Positions 43,717 to 55,105 of a stretch of DNA of 64,000 bases are shown here, piece after piece (the stretch's first letter is position 1; each line of letters begins with the position of its first letter). The position numbers and the translations under genes were made by a program. Under the pieces are notes generated by a model. That model was not told the DNA's origin, made no database searches, and saw nothing but the letters and a program-made list of their open reading frames with translations. Source of the stretch: Linnemannia schmuckeri (taxonomy: Eukaryota; Mortierellomycota; Mortierellomycetes; Mortierellales; Mortierellaceae); assembly GCA_029449235.1 (NCBI GenBank), contig JANATG010000005.1, forward strand, positions 2,480,001 to 2,544,000, written 5' to 3'.

Positions 43717-46551
43717 AACTATTACGACTGTCCCCCGCCCTCTTCCCTTTTCTTGTGACCTTCCATATCGATATTTGGCTTGTTCGCCTTCCCCCTGCAT
43801 CGGGCGGGTGCGCGATTTGTTTCCTTGGTTTCATATTTTAGCGTGTTTTCTCTCTCTTCGTCCAAGAATAGTCACATGCCTTCTGTCTCCCTCGCCCTCT
43901 TCTGACATGTAAACTACTGTAGTTCAAACACAATACGCGAAAAGATTTTCCATCAACCAAAACGGCCTTATAAAAGGTGCTTGTTCTATATGATGCTCAG
44001 CTCACGAAATGAAAAATTCACAGAAACGAAAACAAACAAAAGCGTCTTCATTGTTTATCGACAATGGCAATAGCTTGACGGGGTCGTTTTCCTATCCGAA
44101 AACACCAGTAGAGAGAAAAAACACAGAACTACAAGGACGATTCTCAACATTCACAAAACAGTACCGAGCAAGGGTGCGCTCCACGCAGGGATGCTGGTTT
44201 CCCTTTGGCACATCTCCTCTCCCTTGTTGTCTGATTTGCTTTTCTTCTACGCCTTCCAAAAAAAAAAAAAAAAAAAAAAAAAGCATATTTTTTATGATCC
44301 ACGTCCAAGAAAAAAAAGTTAACCAATTCTCTCCGATCAGGTTAACTTAACTTCCCATCCGCACACACATTACCCCCAACACCATATTTCGCCTTGGTTA
44401 TTCATCCTCGCTCGGCTTTTTTGTGATTCACTCTTCATGTATTGGTGGCAGATACCTTTGCTCTATTTTCTCGACCTCGACCAACGCATCTCTTTAGCCT
44501 TTCTCGTAACCTCACTCCAATGCGTGCCTATGTTCTGATAGTGCACTTTCGATCTTTCTGTGTTCGATAGATATACATATTTCGTCGCTACCTTACGTAC
44601 CCATGCCCCACAAGACGACTCTGAGGATTCAGTGAGTTCTTGCCAAAGGCCCATTCTGGACAACATATGCCAGAGATTCGACTTTCTGCTGCTCAGCTGC
44701 AATGATCTCTAAGAAAAAGGCTAGCTAGCTATCACGGTCATATGCTTTTGAGCACACCCTCCACTACATAGTATTTCCTTCCTCCATCTTCCAGTGTAAC
44801 AACCACTCCTTTCTCCCCCCTTATCATCCTCCGGCTCCTTTCTCCTCCTCCTCCTCCTCCTCCTTTCTTCTGTCTCTTTCTCTTCTTTTTATTTGGCATG
44901 GGTATCCTGTGAATCCTACGTGTCCTGTGCGTCATACGTGCCCTGTGCAACCTCCGCGAGATTTCAGCCAAATCGAGTATGGTTCCACAAAGCAGCAATA
45001 CAAACAAACATTTAAACAAACATGTACACAAACAAACGAAATTGCAAAACTTGAACGAAGGCCGGCCGTATCGAACCTTATACTCGTAGATTTGCTGTGT
45101 GAGTTAGAGTGCGCGAAAAAGTCCGGTTGCCCATGTGGAGAATATGTATCCAGTCCAAACTACGCGACTCTAGGTATGAAATCTCAGCTGTCCATATGCA
45201 TGTTTCTGCCGTGGACGGTGGCGTAGAGGAATGAGGGAAGAGAAGCATTGTGTTTTTTGCTGTCTTCTGTTGTATGCATGCTGTTGTAAATGTGCTGTAG
45301 AGTATACTTGATTTTCATTTGTATTTGCGACCCTAAAAAAAGAAAAAAAATAAATAACTTACAACAGATACACTTCGTACCTTCTTTTCTCTCTCTTCTC
45401 AGAAGCGAACTTTATGACTCCTTTATGTGAATCAGCTCCTCAGAGCCAGCCTAGAGACTATCGATTGCCGATGCAAGAGAGAGAGACAAGGAATGAGAGA
45501 AGTAGGGAAGGAGGGAAGGAGGGAAAGAAGGAATGAGGGAAAGAGGGATGAAGGAAATTGACAGCAAGCAATAAGGATACGATGAACGCGATGACTATAA
45601 CTCGCTGGCACGCGGGCGTGTATGTCGATGAGTGTATCGTCTTTATGTTTATTCTTCTCTTCTTTTGCGTTGCTGTCTCTCTCTCTGTAGCCGTATGGTA
45701 GAGGTTGCTATTCTCAACAGCCCTTCTCTTACTCTCTTTCTCTTCCCTCACTTGTTTCAACCGCCATGAATGTTGGTGATATCGCCGATGTGAACAGAAG
45801 GAAGAGAAAAACGAGCAATTGAATCGAACTGTTTACTCGATATAAGCTTATTTTGTATGTCTTGAAAACAAGGGTCCATGTTACTTTTTTTTTTCTTTTT
45901 GATGGTTCATCATCTTTCCTGTCACTGCTAAGGAAAGCTCCTATGCCTCCATATACTTTTGTTGCACCCTGAAAAGCCCTGCTTTTGCAGGTTCATGTGG
46001 TGATAGCGTCGTCTCTCGCACTCCTCTGGTTGTTTGTCAACAACACGATAATGTTCACCAGGAAGAAAAGCGACCTCTTCTGCCAACATCTTTTTTCCTA
46101 TTCCGCTTGAATATTTTCTTTTCTTTCAACAGACTTTGTTTTTTTTTCTCATCCTTTGTCCACCCTTGATTTGCATATGACTGAAATGAAAAAGGGGGGT
46201 TGTCTCTCTTCCTGTATAAAGCAATGAGTCCATTGTTAACTGAACCATCCAATTGGCTACTTCGCGAATGACCCACGCAACCCTGTCTGTCCTCTCTACC
46301 CTGTCTGTTTGTCCTGACTGTCCTGTCTGTCGTCTTGAGAAAAATAAATAGCAAACTGTTCCCTTCTCCTTCTTCCCCTCATCCCCTTTTCGCTTGTGCA
46401 GTTGTGTATCGACCAGAGTCCCTCGCGACATTCTTGCATCGCTCGCATTCTCCCTCGCAACACCAACTGAATCGGCAACGTCTACAACGACAACCAGCGC
46501 ATACATAACCACAATAATCTATACCAACACCATCGCCGCTCATCCCTTTCA
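42433..46551. other. Spacer of the inverted repeat, no gene recognised
   Basis: This is the central part of the 7.2-kb spacer. It contains T36 (43680-43715), A25 (44258-44282), (TCC)n near 44850 and many short frames without domains, signal peptides or paralogues. The last 150 bases before 46552 are probably the leader of the F-box gene (CT-rich, CAACAC-rich). Nothing else here can be supported. Confidence 0.45.
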
Positions 46552-48432
46552 ATGGCATCCCCTGCCTCCGACTCACCTTCCTCTCCCTCGTTGTTTCCAC
46601 ATTCGCCGTCGCTTCTACCGCATTCGCCATCTCCTCCGACAACATCGACATTGACTGCCATGCCTCTCCTCGCACCGACATTTATGCCAGATCTCGCTCC
46701 TCCACCTCACCCAGCTGGACTGATTAATGGTGACCTTCCCATCGAAGTCTTGCGGCACATTGGGGAGTACATGGACGGTTCCTCGCTTTACGCCGGTCTC
46801 CAGGTCTCCTGGAAGTGGATGGGCGCGTTGTCGCCGTTAGTCTGGACCACGTTAACTGCGCTGCAGTTCCAGCACCCCGCGTTCCCCCTCCGCCACATCA
46901 GCACCGTCAGTGGAGAGCCCGATGATACGATCTTCTCATACCACCTCCGTCGAACGACCACACTGGAATGGACCGATATCACTACAGCCCGAATGCTTTT
47001 CCCAGGCAGAGTCTCGCCAATCAGCCACGACATCCCCATCGCCCGCCTTGTCGCCATCATCAATATGGCACCCAGACTGAGAAGATTGTCGATTAGAGCG
47101 CAGAAGGAGGACGAGAACTACGATGGCCTCCTTGCAGCGATCGCCGAGATGCAGCAACTAGAGGAATTGCATCTGGAGCTGCCTGACCAAGACGAGTTAA
47201 TGGATCTGAATCCATTTCGACCGGTACTTTCTCGCCTGAAGGAGTTAGTCCTCAATGGCGATTGGTATGCGTTTCCTCCAGAGGAAGGAGAAGAGGAAAG
47301 GGAGGAAGAGGAGACAAGAGAGGAGGAGGACAGGAAGGAAGAGTGGGCAATGCGGCGATTGATAGTCAATAGGGCCGAGATGGGATGCGTGCGATTCTGT
47401 CAATACTTGGAGTACCTTCAGCTCCTCGAGAGCGAATCAATGACTGTAGATGAAGACTTGCCTCATCTCAGTCTCCTCTCCAACTGTCCAAAGCTCAAGG
47501 ACCTCCACTTTCCTTTCTCTGCCCAGGCAGCCCATATGGAAGGGTTCGAGGCGGCGATGTCTGCCTTGACCGAGTTGGAAGTGCTGACTTCTTTGAACCT
47601 CGCCTGGCCGGCGCAGGCCGAGATGCTCAACAGCGGTCGAATGGCCGTCCCACAAGACCATGCTCAGCAGGCCCAGGGGGCACATGAGGACGAAGAAGCA
47701 CAAAACCAGGATACCGCAGAGACTGGTGATGAGCCCGGTCAAGGACAGGGAGTACAGGTTGTGGATGCTGCTGAGACTGGCGAACAGGTCGAACAAGGAC
47801 AGGACAATCAGGACCAAGCTGCAGTGACCGAGGTTGAAGAAGAAGGAGAGGAAGAAGAATCTGTTGCAGTGCCAGCAACTGTCTCTACTCATTTTGCCTT
47901 TCCCGTCCTTCGTACGCTTGAAGTGACCGCCATGCACCTTACACTGGAGCAGGAGGAGAGATTCGTGTCGAATCTTTTTTTCCAACCTCGCACTCTTGAG
48001 AGACTTGTGGTCACCGATCTCTGTGTCGTGCCTTTGGAAGCACTGGTGACAAGAAACTGGCAGTGCACTAACCTCAAGGAGCTCAGCTTGGCAGTGGCGC
48101 CTCCTGATGAAGAACATATTTGGAACGATGTGTGGCTATCGTTTTACCAACGGGTGGGACGATTGCCTCTCCTCCATACTCTTCGTCTTGTATGTACTGA
48201 CTTGGGTAAGGAGTCAGGTAACTTGCAGGAACTGTCTAGCGCGGTCAGTCTCAGACGACTGACGTTATTGGATGAGGGAACATGGGAGCACCAGGAACTT
48301 CATGATCTCATGAATGTACTTCCAGGCCTGAAACACCTTGAGTTGTCACCTTTGTCTGTGGATGACCATGTCAATATCCTTCTGTGGCTTGGAGAGGTTG
48401 GTAAAGCCGACATTCTTGACAACCGACCTTAG
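46552..48432 (+). CDS. F-box/LRR protein (intact, right side of the inverted repeat)
   Basis: A single-exon gene for 626 residues. The N-terminal 55 residues are Ser/Pro-rich (SPSLFPHSPSLLPHSPS). Residues about 60-105 are an F-box (LPIEVLRHIGEYMDGSSLYA, then VSWKWMGALSPLVW). Leucine-rich repeats follow (RLRRLSIRAQ, LEELHLELPD, RLKELVLNGDW, LQLLESES, LKDLHFPF, LTSLNLAW, LRTLEVTAMHL, LLHTLRLVC, LRRLTLLDEG, LKHLELSPLS). They are interrupted by two acidic Glu/Gln-rich inserts near residues 245-265 and 370-440. The expected role is a substrate receptor of an SCF ubiquitin ligase; the target is unknown. The last 115 codons and the 3' UTR, including AATAAA at 48464-48469, lie in the inverted-repeat arm. 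Confidence 0.82.
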   Translation: MASPASDSPSSPSLFPHSPSLLPHSPSPPTTSTLTAMPLLAPTFMPDLAPPPHPAGLINGDLPIEVLRHIGEYMDGSSLYAGLQVSWKWMGALSPLVWTTLTALQFQHPAFPLRHISTVSGEPDDTIFSYHLRRTTTLEWTDITTARMLFPGRVSPISHDIPIARLVAIINMAPRLRRLSIRAQKEDENYDGLLAAIAEMQQLEELHLELPDQDELMDLNPFRPVLSRLKELVLNGDWYAFPPEEGEEEREEEETREEEDRKEEWAMRRLIVNRAEMGCVRFCQYLEYLQLLESESMTVDEDLPHLSLLSNCPKLKDLHFPFSAQAAHMEGFEAAMSALTELEVLTSLNLAWPAQAEMLNSGRMAVPQDHAQQAQGAHEDEEAQNQDTAETGDEPGQGQGVQVVDAAETGEQVEQGQDNQDQAAVTEVEEEGEEEESVAVPATVSTHFAFPVLRTLEVTAMHLTLEQEERFVSNLFFQPRTLERLVVTDLCVVPLEALVTRNWQCTNLKELSLAVAPPDEEHIWNDVWLSFYQRVGRLPLLHTLRLVCTDLGKESGNLQELSSAVSLRRLTLLDEGTWEHQELHDLMNVLPGLKHLELSPLSVDDHVNILLWLGEVGKADILDNRP

Positions 48433-48997
48433 GAAAGGGATAACCTTAATGTCCCCACTTTTCAATAAAGTAATACTGCTTTCAAGGTGACTTATCAAGC
48501 GGAATGTGATGAGCGAATATGTATGCTTTGCTATTAATTTCCTACTCCCTTTTTTGTCCCTTTGGAACTGATGACTGAAATGGTATTGATCCCCAGGAGA
48601 TGAGACGAATGTGGTCCCTGGTGGTGATGGTGATGGCAACTCTGATGGTGATGGCAACTCTGATGGTGCCTGCGCCTGTCAATTCAGTTTCATAGTTTGA
48701 AACACCAACGACCAAGGAAACCATGGACCATGCACAATGACACTTTTCGCTTGCTTTCGAGCTATCCTATGCTGTGCATGTGCTCTCCCGCGTTCTGGCG
48801 TTGTTTTCCACCCCCTTTTTCTTTTTTCTATCAACTTCCTTCGCCACACGTACATTCAGTTTTGTGTACTTGTGCAACGCCTCCTTACCCCTTGCTTTTT
48901 TTTCTCGTTTTGGTTATCCCTCTTTGTTCTTTGTAAGCATATGCATGGGCCATCCTTTTCCTCAACGTCATCCCCGTTACCCCTCTCGACCGTCTGC

Positions 48998-49005
48998 TAT
49001 AAAAG
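48998..49005 (+). promoter_or_regulatory. TATA box of an unassigned transcription unit in the arm
   Basis: TATAAAAG is followed by about 270 bases of almost pure pyrimidine, the leader style of other genes in this window, and then by the 399-base repeat units with their candidate intron. This suggests a real plus-strand transcript starting near 49030, mirrored on the minus strand in the left arm. The first ATG (49350) opens only a 42-codon frame, so the product could be a short peptide, a spliced protein I could not reconstruct, or a non-coding RNA. Confidence 0.4.
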
Positions 49006-49543
49006 AAGCCCACGTCTCTCTCTTCTTCTCCACCTTCTTCCTCCCCTCTTCTCTCCTCCCCCTTCTCTCCCCTTCTCTCGTCTCCCCTTCTCTCGTCTCC
49101 CCTTCTCGTCCCTTCTCTCTACAACGTCTCTTGTTTGTCTTTTTTCTTTGTTGGTCCTCCTTTTCTCTTTCCTTCTTCTCCTCCCTTCTCTCGATTTTCC
49201 TCTTTTCCTTGTTCTTTCTAGTCTCCTCTTTCCCTCTGCTGACTTTCTGCTTTTCTTCCTCTTTCTCTCTCTTGCTAGCTTGCACTCAGATTCACCTACC
49301 TCGACCCTCATTCCGCAGTCGCCACTCATTGTGCATTGCTTCTCTCATTCATGCTCATCACCCTTTCCCCCTCCCTCCTTTCATTTACCATACACCTTTC
49401 TCTGACCCACCAACGACGACACAAGGTTTCAAGACGGCTCTCAGTCTTCAAGAAGAAAGAAACAAAAGGAAAGTAAACAATCCTACTGCTCATATCCTAC
49501 TCCACCTTGATGCTGCCTTGTTTCCCCCCTTCTCCCTCGACAT

Positions 49544-49942
49544 CCAACTCCCTTTTGATACTATTGTTGTATCCAAGATGCCGCATATGGTCATGATTTT
49601 ATCTCAGTGGACGAGAATGCCTCATTTTGAGGGCTCGTTTACTATAGGATAACGGTGCAGCCTGGATTGCAAGGATCTCTGTCAGTTTTCCCAGTCTCGC
49701 ATCTCTTGAGCAACATGGGTCAGTTGTCGATGTGAAAGTGAGGTCTACCTGTGGGTGTTTGGTCGCATCCACTAACTGAAATCCATTACATTGGCAGTTG
49801 GCTCGCTCTTGGGTGCCGTGGCAAAGTTGCAATGTGTACACTTCGCGTCAGTGTTGTAGATTGGTCAACGATCGTGAGAGAGGCAACTTGTGTCAATTGG
49901 CGACCAAGCTGGTTGGTACAAGGGTTGTTGTGGGCAAGAGGG
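49544..49942 (-). repeat. 399-base repeat, copy R2
   Basis: The mirror image of 39052-39450. In the plus orientation it shows the candidate intron GTGAGG ... CACTAACTG ... TTGGCAG at about 49739-49797. Confidence 0.8.
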
Positions 49943-50181
49943 GAGGGCAAGCGAGGATGCTATCTTGGCTGGGCGTAGATGTATGTGTGTTTGATTATGA
50001 CTTTCAGCGGTATTAACCGGCCTCTCTTCCCTCCTCTTCTCTCTTCTTTTAGGGCGCCACCTTCTCCGAAAGCAAGGGTGGCCAGACCGACGATGACAAC
50101 AAAAGGAAAGTACAAGGACCCTTTCACCCCCACACTCTCTCCCTACCTTGGTGCATCTTTGTTTTTCTTCTCTTTCAACTG

Positions 50182-50580
50182 CCAACTCCCTCTTGATACT
50201 ATTGTTGGATCCAAGATGCCGCATATGGTCATGATTTTATCTCAGTGGACGAGAATGCCTCATTTTGAGGGCTCGTTTACTATAGGATAACGGTGCAGCC
50301 TGGATTGCAAGGATCTCTGTCAGTTTTCCCAGTCTCGCATCTCTTGAGCAACATGGGTCAGTTGTCGATGTGAAAGTGAGGTCTACCTGTGGGTGTTTGG
50401 TCGCATCCATTAACTGAAATCCATTACATTGGCAGTTGGCTCGCTCTTGGGTGCCGTGGCAAAGTTGCAATGTGTACACTTCGCGTCAGTGTTGTAGATT
50501 GGTCAACGATCGTGAGAGAGGCAACTTGTGTCAATTGGCGACCAAGCTGGTTGGTACAAGGGTTGTTGTGAGCAAGAGGG
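50182..50580 (-). repeat. 399-base repeat, copy R1
   Basis: The mirror image of 38414-38812 and the outermost copy in the right arm. The branch-site region reads CATTAACTG instead of CACTAACTG. Confidence 0.8.
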
Positions 50581-50594
50581 ACAAACATGGTTGT

Positions 50595-52069
50595 GGTCTT
50601 GGTAGATGTATGTGGGCATGCTAGGCGAATGTCTTTCAGCAGCACTAACCAAATTGCTCTTCTTTTTGTTCTTTCCTTCTCTCATTTGTAATTTTCCTTG
50701 GCGACATACTGGAAAATCAAAAGCAGACTACAGTTTTCTTGGTCGTTAACTTTGTTGACGTTATCTGTAGGCCTCGTAACATGCAAATAAAGAATTAACT
50801 TTTTTTTCAATGGTTTTCCTTCTTCTTCAGCGGCCCACGCAAATAAACATTGTTTGACAAAAAAGTTGGAGAATATTTTCTGTGGTTTTCGAAACAAAAA
50901 AAAACAATTTAACAATCCACATATGCAACCCATCGACGTGAATGACCGCGGGGGTAAGCAATATTCAATCGTCAGCCTCTGAGTCCAACTCTGCTGGCGT
51001 TTTTTATTTTCGACCATCACCGTTGCACCTCTTCATCCTTTCGTGCTTCTTGCTTTTTTTCCTTTTCCTTTCTTTCGTTCTTTCTTTCTGAAACAACTGG
51101 GGGCCGTTCTTACTCGTACTCGGCCTCCACCACCACACATTAAAGCCAGCGTCGCCACAGTCATGCCCTCGTTCGACCACCGTCATTTTTTTTTTTCGTT
51201 GCCGCTTGTTTTAATACATGGAGAATGAGGGGGAAAATGCGGCTAATTCACTTATTCGCCTTGTTTGCAGCTAAAAAAAAAATCGAAGGTCGCATCACGA
51301 CTTCTGTCATGTACTTTAGGAAGCACAAATGCGGATGCTCTGCGCCTTCCATCAATTTTAACCTACCATGCTATCACTATACATCATCACATTTTGCCAC
51401 CCTCATATCTTTTTCATTGGTATGTGAAGCTCTGAACTTGAAGGGAAAAAAGCACTTACACAATTTTTATCTTTTGAGCCCATCCTTCAGAGAGTATGGC
51501 GAAAGACGATGGCAGACTGAACGATATGGACATGGACCATTGCCATCACACTCCTTATGCTTCAGTCACCTCCATATATCAAAAAGAATTGTATGGTGAT
51601 AGACCCGTCAGCATCTCCCATTGGAGTTTTTATTTCGCCTTGGAAAGATCATTTGCATACAAAAATTACACCTGAAGAGGGAGAAAAACATGAAGAGGTA
51701 GGACCCAGACTTTTGTGATCCAAAGCTAAGTACTAGGGACGCAATTGCTCTACCCATCAATCCATTTCGTTTTTGCCCATGCGAAAGTTTGCATTAGAAA
51801 CAAAGACTTTCACGTCTCAACACCAACTGATCAGTCGAGAACAAAAGTAAAGCATGTCTCTCGAGTACCGATTTAACTCACTCACAGTACTTGCATCAAC
51901 TCAACTCACTCCTTTTATCCACCACCTTCATCCACCTTCGACCTTGCTCTTCATTCTTGTGCACTGCGAGGGAACATCGTTCATTCTTACCCAATCTTCC
52001 TCTTGACGGTTCTTTTTCTCTCTCCCTTATATTCGTTGGGGTAATGTTTTTTTTTTCAATTTTTTTTTA
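50595..52069. other. Intergenic, no gene recognised
   Basis: AT-rich sequence with several homopolymer runs. One plus-strand frame (51225-51599) has no recognisable feature. The interval ends at the Helitron. Confidence 0.4.
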
Positions 52070-52384
52070 CTAGAAAGGTTGCCCGTGGCGATGCCCCGGG
52101 TTGGGTTGTTTTCTTCAAAAATGGGCTGAAAAATTAATCCAGTTGTGACCGGGGTTTGCATGGGTTGGGAACAAAAACGTAGTCACGAAGAGCTGGAATC
52201 GGGGTCTAGCAACCCTCATAAAATATCTTATGTGAGATGCGCAATAGGTGTAAAGGTGTTTTTTTAATAGTGTAGTGGTAATAGGTGTAGGGATATTCTT
52301 TCCTTAGTAGAAGGCATTGTTGTTATGCTGCGGTTTCTTTTTTATATGCTCCATGCTTTGAGAAAGGGTTACATGGGAGCTGAA

Positions 52385-52415
<31 letters not shown>

Positions 52416-53326
52416 GGATCGGATCCTTTTTTCTTTGTTTGTCCAGCTTGACACACTACCCAAAAGTACTCTTTTCACTGCACAGTGTCTTTACACTATT
52501 CAATATTTGGAAAGGAAAAAAAAGAATGCAGATAGACCACAGCTTCGCCGTGGTCAATCACCATTTTTTTTCCCATTGTATTTGCTTCAAAGAGAACGCC
52601 CGTACTCTTTAGCAGGACCCACCTGCAGATCCCAACTTTTTTTATCTTTTTCCACTTGGACTATCTCCCGTCCTTGTTGTGGTTAAAGTCCCGCCTTGTC
52701 TGTTATTTTTTCTCACACAACCTCACATCATTTTTGGAGTCCAATGCCAGTTCCTTCATTTTTTTTTTTTTCCAAACGTCTTTGAAAATATGGTTGTGCT
52801 TTGATGCAACATATAATGCAGCTATGGTAACACAACCACTTGGCCCCCCTACCGCCTGGCCCCCCTACTGCCTGACCCCCTTTCCGCCCGATTTCCCAAC
52901 TACCTGGCCCCCTTCCACCCTTTACCCTTTGCCACCCTTTGCCCTTTGCCATCCTTTGCCCTTTGCCACCCTTTTCTCTTTGCCTCCCAACATATAGTGA
53001 GTAAAAAAATTGTTATAGATTTGCCCTGCCTCTTTTCCACTGATTTCCACTGATCTCTTCTTCCCAGCCCGTTCATATCACACTGGCGCTTCGCGCAAGA
53101 TACTTTGTTCGGGCTCCGCCCTCACATGATGGTGTTGATGGTCGCGCTGCGCGCTCCCTCCCTTTTGCCGCACGCGGCGCCAGGGGACTATGGCTTGGAC
53201 TCTGGGCTTACAAAGTACTGGCGCTTCGCGCAAGATACTGTGTTCGGGCTCCGCCCTCACATGACAGAGTTCGGGCTGCGCCCTCACGTGATATACATAA
53301 TCGTTATTTTTTTAGTATAGTAGAGA
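52070..53326 (-). mobile_element. Non-autonomous Helitron
   Basis: Read on the minus strand the element begins TCTCTACTATACTAAAAAAA (from 53326) and ends with a GC-rich hairpin (CCGGGGCATCGCCACGG), nine bases, then CTAG (52073-52070). The flanking host bases are A on the 5' side and T on the 3' side, as expected for Helitron insertion between A and T without target duplication. The 5' TC, the 3' hairpin about 10 bases before CTRR-T and the AT target are the defining Helitron features. At 1257 bases it has no Rep/helicase ORF and so depends on an autonomous partner. It contains a T29 run and a hairpin-rich GC block. Confidence 0.82.
53078..53292. repeat. Array of GC-rich mini-hairpins inside the Helitron
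   Basis: Short perfect palindromes with tiny loops follow each other: GCGCTTCGCGC-type, GGGCTCCGCCC (twice), GCGCTGCGC, GCCGCACGCGGC and GGGCTGCGCCC. A block of about 42 bases (ACTGGCGCTTCGCGCAAGAT to CCCTCACATGA) occurs twice, at about 53081 and 53217. The block is far more GC-rich than its surroundings. Confidence 0.75.
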
Positions 53327-53639
53327 TTTTTTTGTCAAAGACGACGAGAATGTCAACAAAATGAAAAGGGGATACAATTCAACAACTACCTTCATCACCT
53401 TTTTCTCCTTGTACAAAAACAGACCACTAGTCCCTACACAGAATCAAACGGTTCAACAAGGTCGCGAACAGACTTTTGCCTATCCAAATTATACCACTTA
53501 CGTCGAACAATACGCTCCGTATGCGCTTCGCCCTCCGAAAACACTCGAATCTTGGTTAAGTCCACGCTCGCATGATGACCCTCCGGGATGATGTATGCGA
53601 GAAGAAAACATTTGATTGTGATAGAAACTTACTTTTTCT

Positions 53640-53864
53640 TTACATCGATGACTGATGAGCTGGGGCGACAAAATTGAGATGTTTCGTCGGGTACTGTTTT
53701 CCCTTTTCGCAAATTATCTTGATGGTCTCCTCATTGATACTGTTACTCAGGAAGAGGGTCGAAGGCCAGAGTTGTAGGACCGCTGTTAAGTCCTCAATTG
53801 GTACGGGGTAGTGATAACAGTGTCCTAATGGAACCACACGAAACGATATACTGCAGCGCACCAA
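53640..53864 (-). pseudogene. Possible terminal fragment of an unidentified gene
   Basis: A minus-strand frame ends VPIEDLTAVLQLWPSTLFL, SNSINEETIKIICEKGK, FVAPAHQSSM. Its composition is protein-like, with amphipathic helices, but there is no start codon at its 5' end and no assignable domain. It could be the last exon of a gene whose upstream part has been lost or lies in 53870-54100. The flanking 53327-53640 and 53870-54150 hold nothing else recognisable. Confidence 0.25.
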
Positions 53865-54149
53865 CGAAACTCTTGTCAGTATTGCTCTTGTCCAAGAAGT
53901 GATGTGTAAAAGGACAAAGAGCAGACAAGAGGGCTGGGCGCACTACTAATACTATGTCTACAAAGAATATGACTGCTAATCTAAGGCATCGCCACCGCTG
54001 CCTAGTCACCACCTTATTTTGCAACAATACTTAGGACTGGTCTTGAAGTGAGCGGTAGGAAAAGTAGGGTAAGAGAAATGCGAAAGGAAAAATTCGTAGG
54101 CTGCCATTTTTTTGGAGCTTGTTCATAGCTCTGATTAGTAGTTTCAAGG

Positions 54150-54680
54150 CCATGGAAACGGTATTTGGTCATCCATATGAGGCATACTCTCCAAGATACC
54201 ACACCGGGTCAGGACCATGTGGTGGAGGTTCAAAAGAGATTGGCTCCCCTGTGGAAATCTACGTCACAAGATCTGGAAGCAGGAACCTCACTGCAGCATG
54301 GACGGATGTCGAGAACGACACAAGGACAAGAATCACCACGTTTTCCAGTGCACCCCCAAGTATATTGCGTGCAAACTACCCTCAAACAATATACCACCAA
54401 AACACGATGGTCTGATGCTGACCTCCATACGATCTTGTCTTTCCAGCCTCCCACCTTCGACATCAAATCTCAATATAACATCACCATCCCACGGTTGTTG
54501 GCCTGCTGCCTTATCGGCATCTCAACAGCCAACACCGTTCGTCTTCTGCACCAACACACACAATCGAGCAATGACATTATCCAGACCATAGTATATGAAA
54601 TCAACAAAACCATTGCTTAAAATAACTAGACCAAAGCTAATAAAGCCACAATAATAATCTATTCTACCCAGAAAAAAAAA
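54150..54680 (+). mobile_element. 3' fragment of a LINE
   Basis: In one frame the fragment gives KIWKQEPHCSMDGCRERHKD and HHVFQCTPKYIACKL, a Cys/His cluster of the kind found near the C-terminus of LINE ORF2. A neighbouring frame then continues with LACCLIGISTANTVRLLHQH and ends in an AT-rich tail with AATAAAG and A9. The reverse transcriptase part is absent, so this is a 5'-truncated insertion, typical of LINEs. Confidence 0.55.
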
Positions 54681-55097
54681 TTCTAATGAGGCAAGGATTG
54701 AAAGGGCCGACGTCAAAGGATCAAAAAATAACGCCGCTATGAACGCTTGGCTGCTGAAGGCAGCTAGTGACCCCTCTGATCTTTATTACTACTGTGTCTT
54801 TCTCATGCCTTGATTTTACTTCAATACTGGATCTTTTTTTATTTTGGTCCATGGTCGCCTTACTGTTGACTGCCTGTGATTTGGGCTGTCGTTGTTTATG
54901 CATCGCCATTGATTTATGCATCCTCAATCTTTTTGGCATCCCTCTCGTTTTTTCTCTCCCTTGATCTTTTTGACCTCCCTGCTCTTTTTTTACTCTTCCT
55001 TGATCTTTTTGGTCGCCCCTCACCTTTTTTTTTCCTCTCGCGATGCTAAAATGAGAACAATTGAATTTTTTTTTGCTTCTTTACGGCTCTCCTAGAG

Positions 55098-55105
55098 TAT
55101 ATAAA
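55098..55105 (+). promoter_or_regulatory. TATA box of a secreted-peptide gene
   Basis: TATATAAA lies about 410 bases before the start codon at 55517. The leader between them contains repeated TCGCAA/TTGCAA blocks (about 55185-55330), probably untranslated, possibly with an intron ending near 55385. Confidence 0.55.

Larger units (their letters stand above)
48084..50594 (+). repeat. Right arm of the 2.51-kb inverted repeat
   Basis: The reverse complement of 38400-40910 without gaps. The inner breakpoint is at CAGCTTGG inside the F-box coding region, where the two paralogues switch from diverged to identical. The outer end is at the ACAACCATG motif, past which only weak homology remains. Confidence 0.93.

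Noticed and set aside
44738..45031. 97-residue minus-strand frame with a Gly-run and a basic stretch
   Set aside because: It consists of a TCC microsatellite and low-complexity flanks; no start context, paralogue or domain supports it.
46055..46551. Minus-strand frames before the right F-box gene
   Set aside because: They cover the probable leader of the F-box gene and show no homology to anything else in the window.
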